Shown: positions 36,104 to 47,735, counted from the stretch's first letter. The stretch: DNA of 64,000 nt from Sycobia sp. Sy_11 (GCA_018907035.1 JACCIC010000014.1:3776001-3840000), one strand, 5' to 3'. Program-made: numbers and translations. The notes: a model not told the origin generated them from the letters alone.

Positions 36104-37651
36104 CGCAATCTATATAAGTACAATGTGAATCTATATATATGTAGAATATAAATATTGGAAACAGTAGAGAGATAAGATCGTTTAGGCTTATATTTAGAAT
36201 CTGTACTCACTTTTTTTTTTTAAAGAAAGTTCGAAGTCTCTTTAATCGTCTATCATCATATAATTCTGTTGATTCGTAACAATTTATGTGACTTTGTTAT
36301 TTGTCTTTTCGTTATTCTCTTAGAAAAACTTTCTATCCTATAATTTGTCCTTTAATATTAACAGTCGTTTAAAAAAAAAAATTCATAAAACGACGAAACA
36401 AGTGTTATTATTAAAAAAAATGCTTCTCTGTATAATCTGCATCAACCCAGGTACAGTTGTCTTAACAATCCTGAACAAATAAAATTTTTTAAGTACCGAT
36501 CATACCGTCGATTGGTCGATAAAAAAAAAAACAAAAACATCGTGCTACGATTTTTTGTCAAACGATGTTTCAAAGCAAAATATTCTGAATCTCTCGAAAC
36601 GTTGAAAATTTTGAAAATAAAAACACGATTATTGATCGATTTCCGTCGCTTACTATTCAGAACGCTTATGTTTTGTTTTGTTTTGTTTTTTTTTTTTTTC
36701 AGAAATCAAGACGAAAAGTTCCACTTTCCAACTTTATGTTTGGAATTCCTAAAAAAAAAAAGAGCATAACCGAGGCCCGTAAAAGTTTTGCTACAATTAA
36801 GGTAAAGCTTTAAAACGCGATCGTAATCTTGGGCTATAAAGTAATCAAGCATCTAATGATTGGATCAAAAACCCGATGCAAAAAAGAAGCTAGACCCCCA
36901 CTACGAGCTCGTCTCGAATTGAAGATCTTTCATAGCGCTGATAACCGTTTGCGTTCGTTTTGTCGTTCAGTCTGTTAACTTTCGGAAAGTGCAGCATTCA
37001 TTTAAACATTTCTAAATTTAGACATGAAAATTATTTTATATATATATATGTGTGTGTGTGTATATATACTAATATACATGAAATAAATATGTATATATAG
37101 CGAGCAGGCAAGACGTGCGAATAATGAAAAATGCATTAAAAATTTCATTGCTCGTGTACAACTCGTTGACGCGCACGTGTGCAAATAAACGATGAATAAT
37201 ATTTACAATTTTCAGAAAAAAATGTTCGCGTTATCGTGCGCCGTCGGACAGTAGTAACAATAAACCTTCGATTACGAATATTTTGTTTTTTTTTTTTTTT
37301 TTTAATTTTTTTTCCACGTCGCGAAGAACATAATGCAAAAATTATGAAAATTGTCGTAATTCCAATCGTAATAAAACGTTTTCATACGCTTGTATATAAA
37401 TCGTACGCATTGTACAGAATACACAAGTGCGGCGGCGTGACCAGCGCTGTAATAAATTCACGATGCTTATAATATTAACTGCATTATAATTTGCACGGTG
37501 AAATATAATAACTCTGAGGTATAATGAGTAAAACAATAGGAAAAACGGCTTATTTTTAAAACGTCGACACATTTATGTTGCTATGCAAACGTCCAGGCCC
37601 ATATAGTCTAATATATGTGTGGAGGCAATATAACGAACCGTCTCCTATAAT

Positions 37652-37655
<4 letters not shown>

Positions 37656-37704
<49 letters not shown>
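37656..37704. repeat. (TA)24 array
   Basis: Pure TA repeats. Confidence 0.96.
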
Positions 37705-37706
<2 letters not shown>

Positions 37707-37961
37707 CAAATCAATAGTCATTGAATTTAACGCGCGCCGAAGCCTGATGGACAATCCGTGTAGCTGAAAACGTCGACTCCGAGGAGAACATAATCAGCCG
37801 CGCAAGAAATAAAAAGACGACTCACTGACCCATATTTATAATATCCCGGTCAACTTTTATTAGATCGTTATTCACCCAATTATCCGCTCATTATATATAT
37901 GTACATATATAACCATCGCGAAAAAAGCCGGGAACCTAGCTCGTAAAAATTGTATACATAC

Positions 37962-37962
<1 letters not shown>

Positions 37963-38024
<62 letters not shown>
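37963..38024. repeat. (TA)31 array
   Basis: About the longest pure TA array in the window. Confidence 0.97.
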
Positions 38025-38028
<4 letters not shown>

Positions 38029-38499
38029 TATATTGGCAAAAAGCGAGCATAAAGGGAAAGAAGGGGCTACCGAAGGAGAGCAGTTCTCGAGAGTTTTATT
38101 ACTACCGCGTTTCTGTATATAGCAAACTATAACGTACAGAGGGCGTAACGTTCATTAGTCGTTCTCGCGAGCGATTTCCGCCTGGTATCGTCTTGCCTTA
38201 GTGCGTGTTGCTGTGTGCGCGCACCGCGTACGCATTCTTATATTACACATACGGAAAACCTGCATTATAATCACGCGGTTGTAGATATATAATAGACCGA
38301 AAAAAGGCAAGAATACCCCGTCTTTATTTACGTAACCAACGCGCTAACGGCTGCTCGTTCGTGCAGGCGCGCGCGCGCGCATCAACTGAATCAGGCGGGC
38401 CGCGACGCGCGAATTTTTCGCAACGATCGCCGCGACCGCCAGTATATTACTTTTATATAGGTGCATGTTTTTCTTTCGCGGTCGATGACTCGCGCGATG

Positions 38500-38501
<2 letters not shown>

Positions 38502-38554
<53 letters not shown>
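38502..38554. repeat. (TA)26 array
   Basis: Followed at about 38629-38668 by a (TG)n/(CG)n tract. Confidence 0.96.
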
Positions 38555-38559
<5 letters not shown>

Positions 38560-39263
38560 TTATACAGCCATCGTGTTTTTTAAGGAAAGATGTGTATAAG
38601 ACTATATTATGCACGTAGATGTGTAATGTGTGTGTGCGCGCGCGCGTGTGTGTGTTTATGTGTGTGTTTTTTGTTGCCAAACGCGTTCGCATGCACAAGC
38701 CGCTGGACGGAAGGGATATGATATTGTTATTGTATATGCTGCAGACGATGGCTTGCAAAGCGATTGAGACAGAGAAGACTAATTTATATATGTGAAATAT
38801 TCTGTAATTAAAATAGCATTAAAGGTTGTGACGAAGGAGAGGGAGGGGAAGAGAGGGATGATGAATATGTGTAATTTTTCTAGTTAATTACGAATGATAT
38901 CGTTTATTACATCCACTACGTTACGGTAACTGTCATTATCTATAATTTGTGTATAGAGTAATTATGGTTGCATTAATTACTGCGTTTTTTCAGAATGCGA
39001 GAATTGTTCCGTCGATTATGTGGAGTGTTAGATTTTCAAAATTGTTAACGGTAAAATGAAAAAAAAATTAAAGAGAAGAAAAATATGTATACAATTATAT
39101 GATAAACAAGTGAGCAAAGGATACATCATCCGCATGTGTAGACAATGTTGTAACCGCTCGAACCTCAAAATCTGAATTTGGGTGCGATTTTTTCGAATTC
39201 AGCGGTGTAAAGTAGAACCCACACAAGTGGCTAAATTGATCTTTACACGTGGCGATACCTTAC

Positions 39264-39351
39264 CTCTCTCGCTTCCTCTGGGACTAAACGGTCCTCGTGG
39301 ACTTAGCGAATGTAATCGAGTTACACATCCGCCACGAAATTCATTTGCCAT
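39264..39351 (-). CDS. Possible first coding exon with TATA-like box and splice donor
   Basis: On the minus strand an ATG at 39351 (context AAGGGAATGG, purine at -3 and G at +4) opens 29 codons: MANEFRGGCV, then TRLHSLSPRGPFSPRGSER. The frame runs into GAGAGAG|GTAAGG, a good donor, in phase 1. A TATAAAG box lies 40-46 nt upstream of the ATG (39391-39397). The block is less AT-rich than its surroundings. No downstream exon was identified and the peptide matches no family I know. The plus strand is also open here (112 codons), so openness alone is weak evidence. Confidence 0.22.
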
Positions 39352-39390
39352 TCCCTTGAGACGCACAAAGTTTGAATTTGCACACAATTA

Positions 39391-39397
39391 CTTTATA
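39391..39397 (-). promoter_or_regulatory. TATA-like box upstream of the possible exon at 39351
   Basis: TATAAAG on the minus strand. A start site near 39365 would leave a leader of roughly 15 nt. TATA-like strings are common by chance in this AT-rich window. Confidence 0.2.
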
Positions 39398-40440
39398 CTC
39401 CAGAACGTTTTGATATCAGTGTGCAAAACTAGTAATTTCTGTACGAGAAAGCGGTTTAACTTCCGAGCGAAACGAGGGCGACAGGGATACTTGCACAACA
39501 ATCGCCCGCTTTGTTATTAAGCGTAGAACTTATGTCTTTGCCTTTCTTTTTTTTTTTTTGTTTTTGGCGCTATGAACAAAATTAACCGCGTGAACGTCAA
39601 CGGGTGTGGAATTTGCTGTACAAGGGAAGCCATAGTGACAAAGTTTCGGAAGGCTTTAAGTTGAATAACACGTAATACGCGACAAGCTAGTTGAAAGAAA
39701 AAGCATTTACTTTAAATAGACGCGCTTTGCGACGATAGACATGCAAATACGATGTATGCACACACATTAAAAAAAAAAGCGAATTTTTTTATATTGGATA
39801 AGAGTGTCAAAACGAAGCATTTCACGAACTAATATAGATACGTCCCCAAACTTGAACTGAACTCGTAATAGTAAATTTCGAGAAAAAAATAATTTACTTG
39901 CACACTAGTTTCGACTTGTACTGTACGAGAGCGAAAAAAATCGTGTGAAAATTACGATTCACAGGGTAGTATATGGTGTAAAAGACTATTAAGAAAGATA
40001 AAAGTACATTATAGTAATCATATTGTAATTATTAAAAAATGATTTTCTATGTATTTAATAGCTTACGATATAATATAATTATTCTTTTTTCGACAAAAAT
40101 CATCTTTGGAGAAGAGAGGATATATTTTTGATTTTAAGCTTCTGGATTCGTTCTGCGATCAAAACCATAATCGAAAAAATACTATAATCTACAAATTTTT
40201 TTTTGCGTTAATCTTAGCACGTGCGTTAAAATATTTTTCAAGGCAATGAGTTTGTTTTACGATGCTTTTATTTCCACTGCTATAATTAAGTATATTACTC
40301 CGTTTTATATAAGGCCACATTGTCATGAATTTTAGGCTAACCTGAATTCCATTTTCAATTAAAAATAACGAGGACACTTTCGAACATATTTTAGATTAAG
40401 AAATAGCGAAGATCGCTCATATACAAATTATTATCCATAT

Positions 40441-40444
<4 letters not shown>

Positions 40445-40488
<44 letters not shown>
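40445..40488. repeat. (TA)22 array
   Basis: Pure TA repeats. Confidence 0.95.
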
Positions 40489-40490
<2 letters not shown>

Positions 40491-40636
40491 GAATTTTGGT
40501 TTGATATCTTTTACAGTGAAAGTTTAGGTAGATATTAAGTAGAAATCAATTTATCTATCTATATACGATTGACTTAAAAAGGAAAAAAAGCATCCATAAA
40601 ATTTATGAATTACGAAAAAAAATCCATGTGCTGCAC

Positions 40637-40692
40637 AGTATATACTATATATACTATATATACTATATATACTATATGTACTATATATATAT
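40637..40692. repeat. Tandem 10-bp repeat
   Basis: About five copies of TATACTATAT; one copy has TATGTACTAT. A minisatellite-like array, unlike the pure TA arrays. Confidence 0.9.
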
Positions 40693-41475
40693 AAATTAAT
40701 TAAACGTGAGAATAGTAAGTCGCGTCCCCCAGGTGTATAGACAATGCGTCAAGATCAATTCGAGCGCACGTAACGCCTTATGCATAAATTATAAATGGAT
40801 GTGTGTGCGTGTGTGTGTGTGTGTGTGCGGTGGGAGGCAAACATATATGCGCATATTATAATTGGATTGATCGTTACGTAATTAATTGCATTTCCGCGAC
40901 GACGGCGTGTGCTATGCGCATCGGTAATACGGGAAGTTCGTGTTTCATCGTTATTGACGTTATGTTTCCGTTTTGAAACACCGATTAAAATTAAAATTGA
41001 ATTTTGGAAGGCTGTAATTTCTGTTAAGGCGTCGACTCTTTATATCAGAGAAAAAACGTTCGGCGCCCTTGTGTATTTCGAGCCACCTGCGATCATTCGA
41101 GAAGTTGTGTTCTCGTGAGGTACAGTAAGGCATTGAGGCCCGTAATTCTGATCGTAATAGGGAAAAGGTAATCTAACGTGCCATCCCTCGCATAATTACA
41201 AAAAAGAGGAGAGAGATATAGCGTGTTTGATGTTTTGTCATTGGCATTTAACAAAAATTATTATTTGTCAAGTCAGAGAACAAGTTTTGATTTTTGCAAC
41301 GGCGACTTTAGCAATTGTGAAAATCCCGATGAAAATCTCTCTATCGTTTGCTTTAGCGGATCTCGCAAATGATTGGCTAGTGTGAATTAATGATGAATTA
41401 TCGCTTGTCGGGGAGCAAGCGATTATGTATATTGGGCTCGATGAGAAAACTGGATTGAAATAGCAATCCATCAAG

Positions 41476-41488
41476 AGTGTCATTCTTA
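41476..41488. repeat. Left target-site duplication of copy C
   Basis: AGTGTCATTCTTA, identical to 41926-41938. Confidence 0.75.
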
Positions 41489-41925
41489 AAATTAAAAATT
41501 GTACTTATGTCGACTGTTCTGAATTAAATTAATAAATATGTTTATCTGTCTCGCAGTCTTTATAATATCATATATTAGCTAAAATAAGTTTAGCTCCCGA
41601 GGACGAACCGTAGCGGTTCGAAACGTCGGACAAGATGGCGATCCTAAATTTAAGGTGGGGTTGTCCTTGACTAACATAGAATAAGTACTTTTATTATTTT
41701 TTATTTTTTATTTTACTTATTATTGTATTTTTATTTTTACTTTTATTTTATTATTAATTTTATTTTATTTTTATTTTTAATTTTCTTATATAATTTATTG
41801 CAGTAATAAGTTTTATTTCAGATTCTACGTGGGTGATCATAAAGAAGGACAGTCTGACTGTCGTTATTTTAGCTAATATATGATATTGTAAAGACTGTAA
41901 GGCCGATAAAAATATTTATTAATTT
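41489..41925 (+). mobile_element. Repeat family copy C: inverted-repeat element with target-site duplication
   Basis: Best-preserved copy. The left arm (about 41524-41586) and the reverse complement of the right arm (about 41862-41925) share TAAATTAATAAATAT, then CAGTCTTTA, then AATATCATATATTAGCTAAA, a match of about 60 bp. The centre holds GTTTAGCTCCCGAGGACG followed by a 7-bp stem with a 3-nt loop and GAAACGTCGG (41597-41629), then a T-rich block built on TTTTATTTTTA. The 13-mer AGTGTCATTCTTA lies directly before (41476-41488) and after (41926-41938) the element. A long, exact target-site duplication of this kind fits target-primed reverse transcription better than the fixed 2-10 bp of most cut-and-paste transposons. 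No coding capacity. Assignment to a Penelope-like group is inference. Confidence 0.85.
41597..41629 (+). other. Stem-loop core of copy C, hammerhead-like
   Basis: CCGAGGA, perfect 7-bp stem CGAACCG/CGGTTCG with loop TAG, then AAACGTCGG; the stem's last G together with AAA forms the GAAA box. One base differs from the CUGANGA consensus. See the finding on the three-copy consensus. Confidence 0.5.
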
Positions 41926-41938
41926 AGTGTCATTCTTA
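41926..41938. repeat. Right target-site duplication of copy C
   Basis: AGTGTCATTCTTA, identical to 41476-41488. Confidence 0.75.
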
Positions 41939-42141
41939 TTCATGATCAAACGAAGAAAAAATATATAATATAGAATATTATTCACTGATCATAAAGAAAT
42001 ATTTAAGCAGTTGAAAATGACACAATAAAAGCAAAACGAGTTCGATCGTGCCCTAACGAGTTCAAGGCGATAATGTGATAAATCCAAGTCTCCTGTGATT
42101 TTTATCTTCTTTTCTTTCGTCGTGCAATAACAATTTAATTC

Positions 42142-42144
<3 letters not shown>

Positions 42145-42197
<53 letters not shown>
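42145..42197. repeat. (TA)26 array
   Basis: Pure TA repeats. Confidence 0.96.
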
Positions 42198-42200
<3 letters not shown>

Positions 42201-42488
42201 TCTGTACTTTCTCTGTCAGTTTTGAAACGCGCGACTAAACTCGACGTTTTCCTTTACGAATCGAAACGATACATTTATCTAAAGATCATACATCTTTTTA
42301 TGGAAAAAGTGATTTTTCATTCCCCGCGCACTCCCTCTTTGCCATTTCGTTCATTTCGAGCGCCTCCTTTCGCAGAGAACGTCGAAAGACTATTACACAC
42401 ATGCACGCGCGCGCGCACACAGACACATATATTTATGTGTGTATACTGCATATATCAAAGATTGCACGCTTACTTTTTCCGGCGTGCG

Positions 42489-42826
42489 TTATTGGGCAAT
42501 TAGCTGAAGTTGGCTGCGCGCACAATTCGATCGCGCGCCACCGGCTGCTGGTCGATTCCGATCGTCCGAGTGGTCATTGACCGGGCGGCCAGGCGGAGGG
42601 TTGGCGATCGGTTTCGTTGATGCCAGTATACACATAGAGGAATGGCGAAACTCCATGAAATTTGTGGGCTCCTCGCCGTATAAAACAGAAAATTCTTTGT
42701 ATATATACTTGTGTCTTGAATCGTATTCAGCTGATAGGTCATAGGCGTTTATTATAGAAGTCAAAACGGAATTTATATGTGTCACAGTTGCGTATGAACT
42801 GATCCTGAAAATCGTTGATATATGCG
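42489..42826 (-). CDS. Possible terminal coding exon behind a strong acceptor
   Basis: On the minus strand the run TTTTTTTTCCTTTCTTACAG ends at 42827 and is the best acceptor-like tract I found. From there one frame (leading CG, then CAT...) stays open 111 codons to TAA at 42489. It includes HINSVLTSIINAYDLSAEYD and then KEFSVLYGEEPTNFMEFRH. Towards the end it becomes CpG-rich and Arg/Pro-rich (PPPGRPVNDHSDDRNRP), which looks less protein-like. No family is recognised. A second frame is open for only about 28 codons. Confidence 0.22.
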
Positions 42827-43166
42827 CTGTAAGAAAGGAAAAAAAAATTGCGCAAAAGGTACGGATTGTATGTATAAAAAAAAGAAAGCGGGGTCCTAGT
42901 CTAGATAAGTGAAAATTAATCCATTGGTATACTTTCGAGGCTCCGTTCAATGTACATTATATATATATATATGTATTCAACTGACCAATGCGCCATTCTT
43001 AAATATTCCGCATAAACACACAGGTATATAAAATTAATTACTTTTTTTGGGACCGCTCGTAAAATTAATAATGGGAATTATATCGGGGAAGAAAGTTAAA
43101 ATTTTGTTGATCAAAAGTTTTTAGGTTATTAAGTCGCATTCCATATATTAATTTTTCATTTATAAA

Positions 43167-43169
<3 letters not shown>

Positions 43170-43216
<47 letters not shown>
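43170..43216. repeat. (TA)23 array
   Basis: Pure TA repeats. Confidence 0.96.
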
Positions 43217-43219
<3 letters not shown>

Positions 43220-43418
43220 GAATATGTATGAATAGCTTACTCATATAAATGTACATATATTTTATTTGCTAATATAACCATTATTAAATAGTCATATATA
43301 TAATATATCGAAAGGCTTAAAATGAAATGAAATATATCTTTCGAAATTTGCTATTAATTTGTAACGGTGCAGCTAATTTTTTTCCCTCGAATCGCTAAAG
43401 AATAAATCGTAATTAATT

Positions 43419-43432
43419 TCTCTCTCTCTTTT

Positions 43433-43492
<60 letters not shown>
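43419..43492. repeat. (TC)n array, 74 bp
   Basis: Longest TC array in the window, with one TTTTTCGC break. Confidence 0.96.
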
Positions 43493-43496
<4 letters not shown>

Positions 43497-43919
43497 GTAT
43501 GAGGCGAACATTGATTGCTTTAGGATTATCCACTACGAAATATGGAAATCCATGTCGATTAGTGTTCTTTCTTTTTTCACTTACATGCAGATTATTTTAT
43601 ATGTCCATATATGCACGAACTATATAATATTGCCATGACTAGTGTCGAACTGGCCCACTTGCGCGTCGTCCAATTGAGATGTGCAGGGCGTGAACATAAT
43701 CCCAATATTTACATACACACACGCGCGCGCGCGCAAGATCTGGAACAGGACAAAAATATCGGTGTATAGTTATATACACAAATCGCATTACGTGTAGGCC
43801 AGATATTATTATTATCGTGCTAGGACCTCGTTTATATAAGACTCGTATTAGAATCATAGTATTAAAACGTGTAACGCGACTTGACGGATTTTAAAAGGTT
43901 CGCTCTGTTGAATGGTTTG

Positions 43920-43922
<3 letters not shown>

Positions 43923-43953
<31 letters not shown>
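43923..43953. repeat. A31 run
   Basis: Longest A run in the window. No retroposed body recognised beside it. Confidence 0.93.
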
Positions 43954-43954
<1 letters not shown>

Positions 43955-45166
43955 AACGCATCGAATGTCAATGAGCGCTGATCTCCTCGCATACGGCTAT
44001 AACTGCAAGAATAACGAGATTAATGGTCCGGAGATATATTGGACGTACTGACGGATTTCAATCCCTACGGAATCATCAGGAATTGCGTTGAATTGCTAAA
44101 GACGCGCGAACGATATGCATTTATAAGCACAACAATGCGTATGAATAATATCGCACGAGTTACCGCACTGGCAACATAATAATAAACCACGGCAAAGTCG
44201 CGGAATAATTTAACGCGAAGGATCCGTCCTCTTGTTAATAATTCGCATGTGTGTAGAACGTGAAACATCGGCGTTTATATGCATTAGTCAACGGGGAGTT
44301 ACAGTTCAAGTTCCATACCGTGAAATCATTCGGCGAGTCCTTCGGGCTATCTTACGCGTTCGTGTTACTTGTTACTATATATATATATATTATCGAAGCC
44401 GCCGGAGATCATGTAAACGCTCAATGATAAAAGTAGTAATAACGCGCGCCGGGACTTAACGCGGAGCTGTGGCTCCGCAAGGTTTTGCAGACTTCGGTGT
44501 AATAAATAAATTATTGCGCTTTTAAATCGAGGCGAGGACTTTGTACACGTTTCTGCAATCATTCGAGGGCTTTGTACAATTTTATTTATCATTATACTTT
44601 CTTTCAATTGGCCATGCAAGCGTTGGTTGACTTTTTTTGTTTTTGGTTTTTTTTTTTTGTTTTTGGCGAACGGCCCATCGAAGTGCACGAATTTTTATCG
44701 ATCGCGTGAATCGTCGTGCCCCGTTTGAAATAATACGTTGCGTGCATAATGCAAGCGTCGATGTCTCTGTAAAATCGCGCCCTTTCTTTGTACGCTTGTG
44801 CGTCGGGTCGCGTTGATAATCAATGCAAAATCTGGGAGAAGAGCCGCGATTGGGCGAGGTGTCGTTGATTTTGGAAATTTGCAAAATCATTGTCGATTCG
44901 ACGCGGTTTGTGTAATCTGCTTGAAACGGCGAAGTTACGTAAAATATAAGCGTTGATAAAATTAACGCTACAGAGTGAGAGAGTGAGAGAGGTAGAGAGA
45001 AATAGAAGAGATCCCTTTTCACTCAATCAGTATATATATATAAAAAAAAAAAAAAATAGTCGACAGACGGTTAAGAGTATATTAAGGGATGTTGAGTGCG
45101 AGTTTCTCTCGTCTTTCAGAATGGACTCATACAATGTTAAATGCGACGTAAAAAGCTCTGAAGAAT

Positions 45167-45169
<3 letters not shown>

Positions 45170-45221
<52 letters not shown>
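45170..45221. repeat. (TC)26 array
   Basis: Complementary to the (GA)n at 45571-45598, 350 bp away. Confidence 0.96.
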
Positions 45222-45223
<2 letters not shown>

Positions 45224-45443
45224 CTGCGCAGCGCACAAATCGAAGAATTTGACGCATATAGTTTTTCCAGGATGTATATATAGATATACGCGTAAAATCG
45301 CCCCACGCGCGACAGGTATAACCTCCTCTGTAGGGCAAAGAGAGAGGGCAAAAATTCTGGATTTCCGTTGGTTTTGTAGTTTTATAGCCCCTGCCCCCCT
45401 CGCGGCGGCTTGGGGGGTACGTATACCTAGGTACACGAGTATC

Positions 45444-45448
<5 letters not shown>

Positions 45449-45489
<41 letters not shown>
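45449..45489. repeat. (TA)20 array
   Basis: Pure TA repeats. Confidence 0.95.
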
Positions 45490-45491
<2 letters not shown>

Positions 45492-45570
45492 CATATACAA
45501 GAAGAACAAGAGCTAGAGCCTGTAAAAATTTGCTCGGCGGTCAGCCGAAGCGACCACAGCGAGAGGAAAA

Positions 45571-45598
45571 GAGAGAGGGAGAGAGAGAGAGAGAGAGA
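45571..45598. repeat. (GA)n array
   Basis: Purine-rich on the plus strand. Confidence 0.93.
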
Positions 45599-45892
45599 AG
45601 CTCACCTTCCTCACCGGTGCCTGTATATATATACCGCGGAGAACAGAACCACTTTCGCTTGGCAACAGTGAGGAAAGGGAGAAGGGGGGGGGATTCAAAG
45701 TAGGCGAAACCCCGCGTGGATGTGCATTATATGCGCGCAAAAGTGTCACGCCCGGTGTTTTCCTCACGCCTCCCCGCTGAAAACGGTGACACAATTAAGT
45801 TTATACATATATAAATACACAAACTAGGCAGGATGCACCGCGAGTATGTATGAATTGTAGTATTGGATGAAAAGTTCGCGGTCTTGACCATT

Positions 45893-45919
45893 ACACACAC
45901 ACACACACACACACACACA
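45893..45919. repeat. (CA)13 array
   Basis: Pure CA repeats. Confidence 0.94.
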
Positions 45920-47128
45920 ATCACCGTTTTGAAAATATCTAGCAAACGAATATTTCATTAGTGCTTCATTAGTAATATCCTGGGCGAAGAAGTCATTACG
46001 TCAAAGGGAGAATGGTCGATTAAAAAATTAACTCGATTTGAGACTATGAAATATTTATTTATAATTAATTGTTTGTTTAAGCGATATTATGACTGTTCGC
46101 GTGGATAAAATATTAACAGAATTCTATACAGGACATTTTGCGCCTGAACTTTATTTAAAATAATTAGTTGTTATTCGCTTTGAACACGAATTGACAAACT
46201 AATATAATACTAAAAGTACTGTTTCGCCAATGAAATGAAAATCAATGAAAAAAAAAAAAACTATAACATTTTAGCAAGTCGCTCTAAATATTCTTGTTGT
46301 TACTGTTTTAGTTATTCTTGGCATTGCTACTGCTGCTGCCGCTGCTGTCAGTGCGGTTGTTCTTTTGTTACGTTTACAAACCGTAAAAAAAAAAAAAACT
46401 TGCAAGGGAAGTTAATGAAAAACGCGGCTGTTGGATTTGATTAAAAAATCGAGCGTGGTAACCTCCAATACCCCTAAAACGAGCCCTGTAAAGTTTGAGA
46501 ACCCGAAACGATCTTCAGTTCCAAAATTCTTCTTTTTCTTTTCTTTTACTTACAATCGGTATGTTTCACTTTACTGAAATTGAACAAGCCGCGTAAAATG
46601 GTCCATATACTTATTGCTGGAAATGCGATTTTTTTAAATCAAAACCACCGACGAGCAATCGGTCTTTTCAGTGGAATAAATTCTTCCGACTATACAGCTA
46701 TAGAAAGGTTAACTATAGGAAAGTAACAATCGATAAGTTAAAAGCTTATTTCGATGCGTAATGGAAGAGCGTTTCAGTCTAAAAAGTCGTACGACACGAA
46801 TCTAAAGCTAATACGATTTTATAGTCCGTCTTTTCTCAGTGAGGTTCACCCATCGTCGACACTTTTCTCGATCATAAAGTTTTTGACGATAAATCAATTT
46901 TTTACAATTGGTCCAAGTTCTTTATTCAATTGCAACTGGAATGCTATCGTTGATTCCAACGAAGTTTGTATAAATTTATTATACGGAATGAGGAGGACGT
47001 ATATATTGTAAAAATGAAAAGAAAAAAAAATTAGCAATGTTATAGCAGGAACGAGACAGAACCCGTGCAGTAAAAATGAATTTTATATATCCTCGGTTTT
47101 TTTTCATATATAGATAGAAAACTATGTA

Positions 47129-47152
47129 TTCATTATCAAAATTGATAATGAA
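47129..47152. repeat. Perfect inverted repeat
   Basis: TTCATTATCAA, two bases AA, TTGATAATGAA: 11-bp perfect arms. Confidence 0.85.
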
Positions 47153-47513
47153 AGTTTATTATAATAAGTTAAATACAAACGATCGTGTACGTGAAAATGA
47201 TTTAAAACCTGCAGCTATAAAGATATCGAATATTCTATATCTTGAGTAGTTATTAAAAAGAAAGAAAGAAAAAAAAAAAAAAAAGAAAAGAAATTGCGAA
47301 GTACAAATGTCACGTATACGGGTCTATGTTATAAGCACCAGGCACCAGTCGCTCTAAATATTTTACCGTATCGGTTTCTGAACATTCGAGCGCATAACGG
47401 ACCCACTCGTCATTTATCACACATATACCGCGCTCCTACAGATTGTACGTTCTACATTAGAACGGACGCTTTTATCAATGGATTATTAGGGAAGACCGCT
47501 GGTCGTGGATATG

Positions 47514-47537
47514 AAAAAAAAAAAAAAAAAAAAAAAA
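47514..47537. repeat. A24 run
   Basis: Pure A run. Confidence 0.92.
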
Positions 47538-47696
47538 CAGCAAACCGTGCAACAGCTCGTTTTTTCCCTCATGTCGATCCGCCCGATTTCTCGCTGTATC
47601 GCCGATAATCGAGAGTTACGACATTATCGAAAATAAAAGATTTACCGTTCCCTCGATAACGCCATTAGATTTCTTCTACAGTTCGATGAAGTTAAC

Positions 47697-47699
<3 letters not shown>

Positions 47700-47735
<36 letters not shown>
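47700..47735. repeat. (TA)18 array
   Basis: Pure TA repeats. Confidence 0.95.

Larger units (their letters stand above)
36104..39263. other. Mostly AT-rich non-genic stretch
   Basis: CpG-richer at 37.7-38.5 kb. Poly-A/T frames only. Confidence 0.5.
39398..41475. other. Non-genic, AT-rich
   Basis: Complex sequence at 39.4-39.5 and 40.9-41.5 kb without a convincing frame. A 71-codon minus frame at 41483-41268 shows no domain. Confidence 0.45.
43217..47699. other. Mixed non-genic stretch
   Basis: Includes several arrays. CpG-richer at 44.0-45.8 kb. Small frames of 60-160 codons are Glu-Arg or Ser-Leu runs from (GA)n/(TC)n or chance. Confidence 0.5.

Noticed and set aside
45027..45509. Glu-Arg-rich frame that looks like a charged coiled coil
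   Set aside because: It is the complement of the (TC)26 array.
275..47537. Long A runs as tails of retroposed copies
   Set aside because: None of the A runs (275, 2319, 29275, 43923, 47514) has a recognisable body or flanking duplication; homopolymer expansion is enough.
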